Below are positions 1-7,814 of a stretch of 64,000 nucleotides of DNA, one piece after another (positions within the stretch are counted from its first letter, which is position 1; each line of letters opens with the position of its first letter). Both the position numbers and the translations under genes were made by a program. Source of the DNA: Butyrivibrio sp. VCD2006 (GTDB lineage Bacteria; Bacillota; Clostridia; Lachnospirales; Lachnospiraceae). The stretch covers positions 1-64,000 of the forward strand of contig NZ_AUIX01000034.1 in the NCBI RefSeq assembly GCF_000423925.1, written 5' to 3'. Below the pieces are notes generated by a model. The model did no database searches. It saw only the letters and a program-made list of their open reading frames with translations, and was not told the DNA's origin.

Positions 1-144
1 TATTATTTGTCAAAAAACAATCTCAGACCGCGTGATTCAAGGGTTTTAATTGGTTTAGTTTATGGTATTTCGATGACTTAATTTGTGGTATGATTGGTCA
101 TGGAATTGTTTTCCAAAAAAACTATATAAAAGAAGGAATTTGGT

Positions 145-1620
145 ATGGACAGACAAAATCTGACACTATTGACAGACCTGTACGAGCTTACCATGATGCA
201 GGGCTACTTCAAAAACAAGTCCCAAAATGAAACCGTAATCTTTGACGCCTTTTTCAGAACTAATCCGTTTGGCGGCGGTTATTCAATCATGGCCGGACTT
301 GAGCAGCTTATCAACTATATTAAGGAGCTGCACTTTGACGAGGAGGATATCGACTATCTCAGAAGCGTCGGAATCTTCGATGAAGATTTCCTCGATTATC
401 TGCGTGACTTCAAGTTTAGCGGAGACATCTATTCCATTCCCGAAGGAACACTTATTTTCCCCAGAGAGCCTCTTGTTAAGGTTATTGCACCTATCATGGA
501 AGCCCAGCTTATTGAGACAGCAATTTTAAATATCATAAATCACCAGTCACTTATCGCTACCAAGGCAGCAAGAATCTGCTATGCAGCTGAGGGTGACGGA
601 ATAATGGAATTCGGACTCAGAAGAGCGCAGGGTCCCGATGCGGGAACCTATGGCGCACGAGCTGCAGTTATCGGCGGCTGCGTAGGTACCAGTAACGTTC
701 TTTGCGGTCAGCTCTTTGACATCCCTGTAAAGGGCACGCATGCTCACAGCTGGATCATGAGTTTCCCCGACGAGTACACAGCTTTCAAAACCTATGCAAA
801 ACTGTATCCTTCAGCTTGCATCCTTCTTGTTGACACATATGACACCTTAAAGTCAGGTGTACCCAACGCAATCCGCGTATTCAAAGAGATGAAAGAGGAG
901 GGCATCGACCTTTCCTTCTACGGAATTCGTCTCGACAGTGGTGACCTTGCTTACCTCTCCAAGGAAGCAAGAAAGATGCTCGATGAAGCAGGCTTCCCTG
1001 ATGCAGTTATCTCCGCATCCAACGACCTGGACGAGTACCTCATCTCATCACTTAAGACTCAGGGAGCAGCCATCACCTCATGGGGTGTCGGAACACACCT
1101 CATCACTGCTAAGGACAATCCGTCCTTCGGCGGCGTTTACAAGCTCGCTGCCATCAAGGGTGACGACGGTGAGTTTATCCCCAAGATCAAGCTCTCCGAG
1201 AATTCCGAGAAGATCACCAATCCCGGAAACAAGAAAATCTACCGCATTTATGAAAAGGCGACAGGCAAGCTTAAGGCCGATCTCATCTGCCTCGAGAATG
1301 AGACCTTTACAGAAGATAAGCAGCTCCTTCTCTTTGATCCCTTAGAACCCTGGAAGAAAACCCTTCTTCCCGCCGGCAGCTTTACTTTAAGAGAGATCAT
1401 GGTTCCCATCTTCAAGAATGGTGAATGTGTCTACACATCACCTAAGACCATGGACATCCGTGAATACTGCCTCAAGGAGCAGGATACCCTCTGGGAGGAG
1501 ACACGCCGTCTCTTCAATCCTCACGAGGTTCACGTAGACCTCTCCAGACGCCTCTATGACACCAAGATGAAGCTCCTGGACCAGATGAGCGGACTGGATA
1601 TGACTAATGTAGAAAATTAA
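145..1620 (+). CDS. pncB: Nicotinate phosphoribosyltransferase
   Basis: Joins nicotinate and PRPP to give nicotinate mononucleotide, the first step of the Preiss-Handler NAD salvage route, with ATP hydrolysis driving the reaction; cytosolic. The 491-residue product has the family's N-terminus (LLTDLYELTMMQGY), the phosphoribosyl-binding segment FGLRRAQGPDAG at residues 156-167 and the GTHAHSW motif at 197-203, which carries the histidine region phosphorylated in this family. The length fits the longer Firmicute form. The ATG at 145 follows the ribosome binding site AGAAGGA at 131-137. It is a single gene followed by a hairpin, so it is probably monocistronic. Confidence 0.96.
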   Translation: MDRQNLTLLTDLYELTMMQGYFKNKSQNETVIFDAFFRTNPFGGGYSIMAGLEQLINYIKELHFDEEDIDYLRSVGIFDEDFLDYLRDFKFSGDIYSIPEGTLIFPREPLVKVIAPIMEAQLIETAILNIINHQSLIATKAARICYAAEGDGIMEFGLRRAQGPDAGTYGARAAVIGGCVGTSNVLCGQLFDIPVKGTHAHSWIMSFPDEYTAFKTYAKLYPSACILLVDTYDTLKSGVPNAIRVFKEMKEEGIDLSFYGIRLDSGDLAYLSKEARKMLDEAGFPDAVISASNDLDEYLISSLKTQGAAITSWGVGTHLITAKDNPSFGGVYKLAAIKGDDGEFIPKIKLSENSEKITNPGNKKIYRIYEKATGKLKADLICLENETFTEDKQLLLFDPLEPWKKTLLPAGSFTLREIMVPIFKNGECVYTSPKTMDIREYCLKEQDTLWEETRRLFNPHEVHVDLSRRLYDTKMKLLDQMSGLDMTNVEN

Positions 1621-1625
1621 AAGGA

Positions 1626-1659
1626 AGCCAAGCGAGCAAACTCGCTTGGCTCTTAATTT
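1626..1659 (+). terminator. Probable terminator of pncB
   Basis: A perfect 11-bp stem (AGCCAAGCGAG at 1626-1636 with CTCGCTTGGCT at 1641-1651, loop CAAA) begins 6 bp after the pncB stop codon and is followed by CTTAATTTA. The T-tract is short, so termination may be partial. A second small hairpin (CCCCATCCC / GGGATGGGG) follows at 1661-1681. Confidence 0.65.
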
Positions 1660-1737
1660 ACCCCATCCCAAAGGGATGGGGATTTATCACCTCCCCCTAG
1701 GATATACCCCAAATACCAATACATAAAATACTCACAT

Positions 1738-1835
1738 GCCTTCCCCCTGGGGGGCGCAAATCGTCCGGGGGACGATTGCTCTGCGCCGACCGAAGCGGAG
1801 CGAAGACAAGGTGGCACGAAGTGCCGGATGAGGGG
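1738..1835. repeat. Palindromic repeat, right-type end, upstream of the DUF559 gene
   Basis: One end of the interspersed repeat family seen also at 2234, 17855 and 24057. It starts with the GCCTTCCCCCT box, carries a nested palindrome at about 1751-1788 (GGCGCA paired with TGCGCC around CGTCC/GGACG), and finishes with AAGGTGGCACGAAGTGCCGGATGAGGGG (1808-1835). The terminal hairpin is GGCAC-GAA-GTGCC. It ends 24 bp before the nuclease start codon. Confidence 0.85.
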
Positions 1836-1859
1836 TCCAATTTTTCACAGGAGAACCAC

Positions 1860-2216
1860 ATGCCTCAAAACTATAATCCCAATCTCAAAAAATATTCTCA
1901 AAGCCTTCGAAAGAATATGACAAAGGAAGAACGTCATTTATGGTATGACTTCTTAAAAACTCTTCCTCTTACTATAAATAGACAAAAATCTATAGGTCCT
2001 TACATTCTTGATTTTTACTGTGCAAAAACAAAAACCGGCATTGAACTTGATGGTTCACAACATTTTGAATCTAGCGGAATACAATCTGATAAAGAAAGAG
2101 ATCAATATTTTAAAGAATTAGGAATACAGATTCTTAGATATTCAAATTTGGATATTAATAAAAATTTCGATGCTGTATGTGAAGATATAGCGAGGAAGTT
2201 GGGTGTGATAAAGTAG
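1860..2216 (+). CDS. DUF559 (VSR-like endonuclease fold) protein nested in repeat ends
   Basis: A small 118-residue protein of the DUF559 family, which shares the PD-(D/E)XK fold of very-short-patch-repair endonucleases. The N-terminus (NLKKYSQSLRKNMTKEERHLWY), the core GPYILDFYC then IELDGSQHF with catalytic-type acidic residues, and the QILRYSN strand are all typical. An earlier in-frame start at 1776 would translate repeat sequence; the ATG at 1860 is preferred because AGGAGA stands just before it. The gene is wedged between two repeat ends (1808-1835 and 2234-2282) with only 24 and 17 bp of spacing. A role in spreading or repairing that repeat is an inference; the exact biochemical activity of the family is not settled. 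Confidence 0.88.
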   Translation: MPQNYNPNLKKYSQSLRKNMTKEERHLWYDFLKTLPLTINRQKSIGPYILDFYCAKTKTGIELDGSQHFESSGIQSDKERDQYFKELGIQILRYSNLDINKNFDAVCEDIARKLGVIK

Positions 2217-2233
2217 GTCTATTGTATAAAGGG

Positions 2234-2282
2234 CCCCTCATCCGGCGCTTCGCGCCACCTTCCCCCCAAGGGGAAGGCTTTA
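2234..2282. repeat. Palindromic repeat, left-type end, downstream of the DUF559 gene
   Basis: Begins CCCCTCATCCGGCGC and continues TTCGCGCCACCTTCCCC, then AAGGGGAAGGCTTT. The terminal hairpin is GGCGC-TTC-GCGCC, a compensated variant of GGCAC-GTGCC in the upstream copy. It starts 17 bp after the nuclease stop codon. Confidence 0.85.
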
Positions 2283-2291
2283 AGGCCGCAT

Positions 2292-2318
2292 GGCCCGGTC
2301 TTGTCCGGGCCTTTAATT
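2292..2318 (+). terminator. Hairpin after the DUF559 cassette
   Basis: GGCCCGG (2292-2298) pairs with CCGGGCC (2305-2311) around a 6-base loop, followed by TTTAATT. It is a plausible rho-independent terminator for the plus-strand nuclease transcript. Confidence 0.5.
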
Positions 2319-2349
2319 CAAGGTTGCGCCGCCAAGGCGCAATTACCTA

Positions 2350-2384
2350 TTAAATAAAAGAAATGCGCCATAAAGGCGCATTTC
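2350..2384 (-). terminator. Terminator of the GH43 gene
   Basis: Ten-bp arms GAAATGCGCC (2360-2369) and GGCGCATTTC (2375-2384) with loop ATAAA start 2 bp after the GH43 stop codon. Reading on the minus strand the stem is followed by TTTTATTTAA. The plus side is also T-rich, so it may act in both directions. Confidence 0.75.
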
Positions 2385-2386
2385 TT

Positions 2387-3364
2387 TTACTTGTGATCAT
2401 AAGGCTGTATTGTCTCAATAGTTCCATCCTCTGCGATGTTGAGCTTTGTATACTTCACGCAGCGGCGGTGGTTGATGCCACCTGACAGCTCGCAGTCATG
2501 GTAGAAGAGGTACCACTCACCATCAATCTCAAGAACAGAGTGATGTGTTGTCCATCCGATAACGGGCTCCATGATACGTCCCTTGTAGGTGAAAGGTCCG
2601 TACGGGTTATCGCTTTCTGCATAGCAGAGATAATGAGTTGTTCCTGTGGAGTATGAGAAGTAGTACTTACCATTAAACTTATACATCCAGGGATCCTCGA
2701 AGTATCTACGATCCTCATCACCGGCAAGAAGAACCTCACCGTTCTCGTCAAGAATCTTGACATCTCTGGGCTCTTCAGCAAAGGACTTCATATCTTCGCT
2801 CATAAGTGCAACCTTGGGGAATACTGCAGGCTCATCCTTAGCAGGCTCTGTGCCGTTGGGATCGAACTCACCGGTTCTGTACTTCTCAAGCTGACCTCCC
2901 CAGAGACCACCGAAGTATACATAAATCTTGCCATCATCATCCTTGAAAGAGCAGGGATCGATACTAAAGCTTCCCTCTATGCACTTCTCCTCAGGCTTGA
3001 AGGGGCCTTCTGGCTTATCACTCTCAGCGATTCCGAGTCTGAAATTACCTTCATGATCTCTTGCAGGGAAAACAAGATAATACTTTCCATTTGTATAAAC
3101 TGCATCAGGAGCCCACATCTGGTCTCTTACCCACGGTACATCGTGCATACTCAGTGCCACACCATGGTCTGTAACGTCTCCGCCTAATTTATCCATAGAG
3201 AGGATGTGATAATCCTCCATCTGGTACTCATCACCGTTGTCATTGTCCTCTCCGTTGTGAGGAACATCGTGTGACGGATATACATAAATCCTTCCGTCAA
3301 ACACGTGAGCCGAAGGGTCGGCTGTGAAAATATGTGTAACTAAGGGCTCTCTTTCTTTGCTCAT
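2387..3364 (-). CDS. Glycoside hydrolase family 43 (arabinofuranosidase/xylosidase type)
   Basis: A 325-residue, probably cytoplasmic five-bladed beta-propeller glycosidase; no signal peptide is seen. The three catalytic-type acids of GH43 can be placed: D16 (FTADPSAHVFDG, general base), D136 (SIDPCSF, pKa modulator) and E223 (YFEDPWMY, general acid). Members release arabinose or xylose from arabinoxylan side chains or oligosaccharides; the exact specificity cannot be read from the sequence. AAGGAG precedes the ATG. It is transcribed divergently from an AraC regulator across a 404-bp region holding repeats and a palindrome, so AraC control is likely. Import of the substrate could be through the ABC transporter at 7.8-11.1 kb. 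Confidence 0.92.
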   Translation of the reverse strand: MSKEREPLVTHIFTADPSAHVFDGRIYVYPSHDVPHNGEDNDNGDEYQMEDYHILSMDKLGGDVTDHGVALSMHDVPWVRDQMWAPDAVYTNGKYYLVFPARDHEGNFRLGIAESDKPEGPFKPEEKCIEGSFSIDPCSFKDDDGKIYVYFGGLWGGQLEKYRTGEFDPNGTEPAKDEPAVFPKVALMSEDMKSFAEEPRDVKILDENGEVLLAGDEDRRYFEDPWMYKFNGKYYFSYSTGTTHYLCYAESDNPYGPFTYKGRIMEPVIGWTTHHSVLEIDGEWYLFYHDCELSGGINHRRCVKYTKLNIAEDGTIETIQPYDHK

Positions 3365-3450
3365 TGCTTACTCCTTTAAAATTATTCTTCATATGGCGCA
3401 CTTCGCCACCATTTTCTACAAGAAAGATTGTTTTGGCATTTCTTGATATT

Positions 3451-3540
3451 TCAATTATTGACCTTAATTACGATATCACAGACTGTGCTTTGATTTCTTT
3501 TCAATAGTTGTTACCTGCTTGTCAATAATTGCCTTAATTA
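3451..3540. promoter_or_regulatory. Pair of near-identical direct repeats in the GH43/araC divergent region
   Basis: TCAATTATTGACCTTAATTA at 3451-3470 and TCAATAATTGCCTTAATTA at 3522-3540 differ by one substitution and one base, and lie about 70 bp apart, 90-175 bp upstream of the GH43 start. Paired half-sites on the same DNA face are typical of AraC-family operators. The rest of 3365-3700 shows no gene. Confidence 0.4.
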
Positions 3541-3696
3541 TTTAAGTTTCCTTGACCACAGCTTCAAATGCGGGCGTTCATCAATTAAATTTTTATGCAT
3601 TTTCCACAACCGCCACACAGTGAAAAGCAATATTTGATACCTAAAGCGCAAGTTTTGATAGTTCAAAAGAGCACATTTTTGTAATAGAATAATCTC

Positions 3697-3734
3697 TATA
3701 ATTAACAAATATTGCTAAAGCAATATTTGTTAAT
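3697..3734 (+). promoter_or_regulatory. araC promoter -10 box with a 15-bp perfect palindrome over the start site
   Basis: TATAAT at 3697-3702 is a consensus -10; the -35 is weak, as is usual for activated promoters. Immediately downstream ATTAACAAATATTGC (3701-3715) and GCAATATTTGTTAAT (3720-3734) form perfect inverted arms around TAAA. The expected transcription start lies within the left arm. No T-tract follows, so an operator or 5' mRNA stem is more likely than a terminator. Confidence 0.5.
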
Positions 3735-3767
3735 ATCCTGTAATGATTGGGGGAGGGGAACGACCAC

Positions 3768-4643
3768 ATGATTGAAACATTAAACGGACTGGTCGAGACA
3801 GTTAACTTCAAGCAAAGTACTTCCATCAAACTTTATGATAATGATAAATACGAAGATTATCCGCCTCACTGGCATGCAGCAATAGAGATCATTATGCCCA
3901 CGCGCAATCTCTACTACCTTCACTGCGCAGGGGAGGATATTGTACTAAGAGAGGGCGATATCATCATCGTTTGCCCGGGATGCATCCATTCCATCAAGGC
4001 TCCCGAGGAGGGCCAGCGCATAATTTTTCAGCCCGATACCACTGAGCTCAGATTCATGCACGAGGTCGAGGCACTTATAAACCTTATGTCTCCTTACATT
4101 GTCGTGACTCCCGAGGAATATCCTCAGATACATGGCAGAGCGAGAGACCTTCTTCTGGAGATTAATACGATTTATGAAAAGAACGGATCATTTTCAGAGG
4201 TTGATATCTACTGCAAACTCCTTGAGTTTTTATCTCTTATCGGGAAAAACTTCGTGAGCAGCAAGCGCACGGAAGACGTTTCTGAATATGCCCGTGGCGA
4301 TGAGTACTTCGAGAAATTTATCGAAATTTGCGATTATCTTCAGGAGCACTGCTCCGAGGATCTTACCTTGGATGATATCGCTGACAGAAGCGGCTTTAGT
4401 AAATTCTACTTCTCAAGAAGATTTAAGCAGTTTACCAATGTCTCCTTCTACAAGTACGTTAATCAGAAGCGTATTGCCAAGGCTGAGACTTACCTTATGG
4501 ATCCCCGCAATTCGGTCACAGATGTGGCGCTAAACTGCGGCTTCCCGTCACTGTCTTCGTTCATTAGAATGTTCAAGATAATCAAGGGATGTACACCTAC
4601 AGAATTCAGAAACATGTATTGGTGTGGAAACAACGCAACCTGA
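3768..4643 (+). CDS. AraC-family transcriptional regulator
   Basis: A 291-residue regulator with an N-terminal cupin sugar-sensing domain (DYPPHWHAAIEIIM, then LREGDIIIVCPGCIHSI) and a C-terminal pair of helix-turn-helix motifs (LTLDDIADRSGFSKFYFSRRFKQ, then VTDVALNCGFPSLSSFIRMFK). The ATG at 3768 is chosen over an upstream TTG at 3747 because GGGGGAGGGG lies between them. It is divergent from the GH43 gene and most simply controls it, perhaps in response to a pentose. The only terminator seen downstream is at 4897-4948, beyond the SRP RNA gene on the other strand. Confidence 0.92.
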   Translation: MIETLNGLVETVNFKQSTSIKLYDNDKYEDYPPHWHAAIEIIMPTRNLYYLHCAGEDIVLREGDIIIVCPGCIHSIKAPEEGQRIIFQPDTTELRFMHEVEALINLMSPYIVVTPEEYPQIHGRARDLLLEINTIYEKNGSFSEVDIYCKLLEFLSLIGKNFVSSKRTEDVSEYARGDEYFEKFIEICDYLQEHCSEDLTLDDIADRSGFSKFYFSRRFKQFTNVSFYKYVNQKRIAKAETYLMDPRNSVTDVALNCGFPSLSSFIRMFKIIKGCTPTEFRNMYWCGNNAT

Positions 4644-4684
4644 GCATCAACCCACAGGCCGTTTATCATGACGAATAATAATGA

Positions 4685-4848
4685 ATAACGGTCTTGTAAA
4701 GGATACACGCAGGGCGGAACTAGGCGACCTTACAACACATGAGAGATTCCGCTTAGTGCTGCTTCGTTCCCGACCTGACACGGTTCGCAGGCTCTCATTG
4801 CATAAGACCCAATCCCGCACGAGCATGCACCCGTTACAAGACCGTCAT
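4685..4848 (-). ncRNA. ffs: Signal recognition particle RNA
   Basis: The minus strand carries the conserved SRP domain IV: GTCAGGTCGGGAACGAAGCAGC (complement of 4758-4779), the site that binds Ffh and FtsY, inside a long hairpin. The ends pair with each other (CGGTCTTGTAA at 4689-4699 with TTACAAGACCG at 4834-4844), giving a molecule of about 160 nt, longer than E. coli 4.5S RNA and shorter than the 270-nt Bacillus form. The ends are set by this helix and the promoter and are approximate. A 62-codon ORF opposite it is spurious. Confidence 0.9.
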
Positions 4849-4854
4849 TTATCA

Positions 4855-4883
4855 ATAATAAGCATATGATGCTACATTGTCAA
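4855..4883 (-). promoter_or_regulatory. Consensus sigma-A promoter of the SRP RNA
   Basis: On the minus strand TTGACA (complement of 4878-4883), a 17-bp spacer, then TATTAT (complement of 4855-4860). Start of transcription is expected near 4848, exactly where the terminal helix of the SRP RNA begins. Confidence 0.85.
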
Positions 4884-4896
4884 CTTTTGTTTTATT

Positions 4897-4948
4897 GAGC
4901 TATTCTGACCTCCCTCGGTAAAAATCCGTCAGAATAGCTCTTTTCCTT
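4897..4948 (+). terminator. Long hairpin between the SRP RNA promoter and the yesN-like gene
   Basis: Perfect 13-bp arms GAGCTATTCTGAC (4897-4909) and GTCAGAATAGCTC (4928-4940) are followed on the plus strand by TTTTCCTTTA. On the minus strand the following bases are A-rich. It therefore best fits plus-strand termination, so araC transcripts that stop here would run antisense across the SRP RNA. A 3'-end stabilising stem for the minus-strand response regulator mRNA is an alternative. Confidence 0.6.
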
Positions 4949-4959
4949 TATTTGTCATC

Positions 4960-5733
4960 TCATGAACTCTTCTGGCATTTTTCCAAAACATAATCCGAAT
5001 AGCTCATTCCAACATACTTTTTAAAACAGCGTCCGAAATAATTAGGATCAGGAATCCCGACCTCTGCTGCCGTCTGATACATTTTATATCCAAGTCCCGC
5101 ATATTTTATGGCTTTTTTCATGCGCAGGTCAGTTAAATACTTCGCAAAATTCTTCCCTGTATCCTGCTTGAATTTGCGGGACAGATAGCTTGCACTAAAG
5201 CCAAAATTCTGGGCGACAAAAGCAAGATTAAGCTTCGGATCCGTGATATTATCATGCACATACTTCTTGATAAGCTCAGTGGAATCTGCTTCTCCAACCG
5301 CAAAATCCGCATCATCACCGGAAAATTCTTCATCAAAATCAGACGCTGACGGAAGCATATTATCAAGCTTTTCCTTTGCTCTCTCAAGAACCTTGGTCAC
5401 CTCTGCGCGCACCATAGGCTTTAACATGTAGTCAAAAACCGGCAGGCTGACACATTTTCTCGCATATTCAAACTGATCCAAAGCCGTCATTATGATGATA
5501 ATAAGATTGGGATACCTCTCGGTAGCCGTCTCCGTGAACTCAATTCCATTCATGAAAGGCATTGAAATATCAACAAAAGCAATATCCGGCTTTAAATCAT
5601 CAATAATATTTATTGCCTCTATTCCGCTGGCAGCCTCACCCACGACCTCCATATCGAGGCTCTTATAATCAATTGCTGCTCTCATAAGTTTTCTTGCCGA
5701 CTCTTCGTCGTCAATAATCATAACCCTATACAT
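4960..5733 (-). CDS. YesN-type response regulator (receiver plus AraC output)
   Basis: A 257-residue regulator. Residues 1-120 are a receiver domain with the acidic pair D8/D9, phospho-acceptor D55 (FVDISMP) and the conserved K105 (MLKP). Residues 150-255 are an AraC-type double helix-turn-helix (LNLAFVAQNFGFSASYLSRKFKQ and TAAEVGIPDPNYFGRCFKKYVG). It pairs with the sensor kinase encoded 72 bp upstream and probably activates the sugar ABC transporter genes further upstream. It lies at the end of this group on the minus strand. Confidence 0.95.
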   Translation of the reverse strand: MYRVMIIDDEESARKLMRAAIDYKSLDMEVVGEAASGIEAINIIDDLKPDIAFVDISMPFMNGIEFTETATERYPNLIIIIMTALDQFEYARKCVSLPVFDYMLKPMVRAEVTKVLERAKEKLDNMLPSASDFDEEFSGDDADFAVGEADSTELIKKYVHDNITDPKLNLAFVAQNFGFSASYLSRKFKQDTGKNFAKYLTDLRMKKAIKYAGLGYKMYQTAAEVGIPDPNYFGRCFKKYVGMSYSDYVLEKCQKSS

Positions 5734-5805
5734 AACTCTCCCCTATATCTCATATAAGCTGCCTATACCTTAAGCGCTTACCACCTTGAGCCTCTTTGGC
5801 TCTTT

Positions 5806-7575
5806 CTACGCACCGACGTGCATCATATCAGGAATAATGAACTCAACCTCCGTGTATTCGCCGATTTCACTTCGTATCCTGACCACGTCCTCTCTCCCGG
5901 TGTAATACCTCACTCTCTCTATTGTACCCCATAATCCGAAACTACTCGAGTTTTGCTCATATGTATTACTCTTCGATGTAAGGATCTTCTCAATCTGCTC
6001 TTGATCCATTCCGACTCCGGTATCCCTCACGATAAGATGCAGCTCACCATCCTCAAGTCTCGCCGTTATCTTAATTGTACCCTTTTCACCCTTCATTCGG
6101 ATACCGTGATATATACAGTTTTCAACCATAGGCTGCAGAATCAGTTTAGGAACAATAAAGCTCTCGGTGTCCTCACTTATATCATACTCATCCTCAAGAA
6201 TATCACCATACCTGAGCTTTTGCAGCGACAAATAATCCTTAACTATGCATATCTCCCTGGATAGTGGAATCTCCCTATCTCCCTTACTAAGGAAGTTTCT
6301 GTAAAAGCTACCCAACGTCTCCAGGGCATCGTGCACATTTCCGGCACCCGCATCAAGAGCCATGAATCCGATAGTCTCAATGGAATTATATAAAAAGTGC
6401 GGCTTTATCTGCTCCTGCAAAACGCGCATCTCAGCCTTCTGAAGGGTCTTCTCCTTTTCCACAAGCTCATCAAACAGCTCATTAACATGGTCTATCATGC
6501 TGTTGTAATCGCCCTCCAGCATATTGAATTCACTATACGGAACCTCAACATCTATCTTCTTAAGCTCTCCGGAGCGCTTGTTTCTCTCCATGGCACCGGA
6601 TAGCTCAAAGATGGGATCTGTGATGTTTTCTCTTATGAAAATGGCAACAAATATCGCAAGTGCTGTGAAAACAACCAGGAGGAAAAGCAGAATATACAGC
6701 ATTCTGAAGGGAATTCCCTCATTTCCATAAGGCGAAACGCGAAGAATCACTATGGGAAGCTCGCCAACCTTGCATCCTGACAAAAGGACATCCTCGCCCG
6801 AGAGCCTGATATTATGGTGTACAATTTTCGTTCCAAGGAATTCCTCGCCAAAATATTCTGCATAACTGCTGTTTCCCGCAAGAAAAGTTCCGTCACTTCC
6901 TAAAATACAGATATTATTATAACCAAGGCTGTTTAGCATATTCTGGAACACAGCCGTTGAAATATTCATCATCAAAAGGCCTGTTCTCTTCTGCGTATCT
7001 ATATCATTTATTGCTCTTCCGATCGTGACAACTGACCTGCCATCTGCCTTCTCCGCAATCCCGCAGCTATTAAGGGACACAACCGCGCTTCCGCGTCCTT
7101 CATAGATTTCTCTGCTCCAGGAGTCAGTATTCATCAGCTCATAGTCGTAATTGTAGGTAAACCTGTTGGTGGCCACCATGATCATATCTTCCCTGAAGAC
7201 CATTACAGAATCCACACCCTCAGTGGCATTTAAGATATCCATGATACCGTATCTGGCATCATTTATCATTCCTATATCCACCTTAGGCTCCTCGGCCCTT
7301 AGAAAATCGATAACCCTTGACTCAATCATTATGAGCCTGGACATAGAAGTATATTTTTCCATGTCAGAAACAATATTACTCGAAAGAGTCTTAAGGACAT
7401 TGTCGGAATCTCTTATTCCATAATCACGCCGCTCTCTCTCAGTAATTATAGTTGTTGAAATTAGGAATGATGCGATTGCAACAAGAACCACTTCAAAGAT
7501 CAGCTTCTTTAGACTTAAAGAAAGCGATACTTCTCCCCTATTCTTTTTTAAAAATCCCCAATTAAAGTGCCTCAT
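5806..7575 (-). CDS. YesM-type sensor histidine kinase
   Basis: A 589-residue membrane kinase. The layout is: transmembrane helix at about 25-44, extracytoplasmic sensor (45-288), second helix 290-314, HAMP 315-370, His_kinase domain with the phospho-acceptor H393 in EQIKPHFLYN, then an HATPase domain with the N-box QPMVENCIYHG (481-491) and DTGVGM (518-523). This is the family that senses sugars, often with a periplasmic-binding-type lipoprotein. It is the partner of the YesN-like regulator just downstream. GAGGTAAAGG precedes the ATG. Confidence 0.95.
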   Translation of the reverse strand: MRHFNWGFLKKNRGEVSLSLSLKKLIFEVVLVAIASFLISTTIITERERRDYGIRDSDNVLKTLSSNIVSDMEKYTSMSRLIMIESRVIDFLRAEEPKVDIGMINDARYGIMDILNATEGVDSVMVFREDMIMVATNRFTYNYDYELMNTDSWSREIYEGRGSAVVSLNSCGIAEKADGRSVVTIGRAINDIDTQKRTGLLMMNISTAVFQNMLNSLGYNNICILGSDGTFLAGNSSYAEYFGEEFLGTKIVHHNIRLSGEDVLLSGCKVGELPIVILRVSPYGNEGIPFRMLYILLFLLVVFTALAIFVAIFIRENITDPIFELSGAMERNKRSGELKKIDVEVPYSEFNMLEGDYNSMIDHVNELFDELVEKEKTLQKAEMRVLQEQIKPHFLYNSIETIGFMALDAGAGNVHDALETLGSFYRNFLSKGDREIPLSREICIVKDYLSLQKLRYGDILEDEYDISEDTESFIVPKLILQPMVENCIYHGIRMKGEKGTIKITARLEDGELHLIVRDTGVGMDQEQIEKILTSKSNTYEQNSSSFGLWGTIERVRYYTGREDVVRIRSEIGEYTEVEFIIPDMMHVGA

Positions 7576-7691
7576 ACCTTTACCTCTTTAGCACCTTATT
7601 TTATCATGAAAAAAGACCTCTGAGTATAGAGGGCTTCTCCAACTATCATCATCTACCGTTTTCTTCTTTTCTAGTTAGTAATTCGTCTGAA

Positions 7692-7732
7692 AAATACGAC
7701 AAAGGATGTGATGCACAGAGCACATCACATCC
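7692..7732 (-). terminator. Terminator downstream of the sugar permease genes
   Basis: Ten-bp arms GGATGTGATG (7704-7713) and CATCACATCC (7723-7732) with a 9-base loop; on the minus strand the stem is followed by TTTGTCGTATTTTTC. It separates the transporter operon from the yesM/yesN pair, so those two probably have their own promoter in 7576-7700. Confidence 0.7.
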
Positions 7733-7814
7733 CAAGCCTAACAATTCATTTCATTAATATATTAACTCTACCACAAGATATTAAAGGAGATATCCGGCAG
7801 CAGAGCAATACTCA

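Noticed and set aside
4681..4869. 62-codon plus-strand ORF
   Set aside because: It lies exactly opposite the SRP RNA, has no ribosome binding site and no recognisable product.
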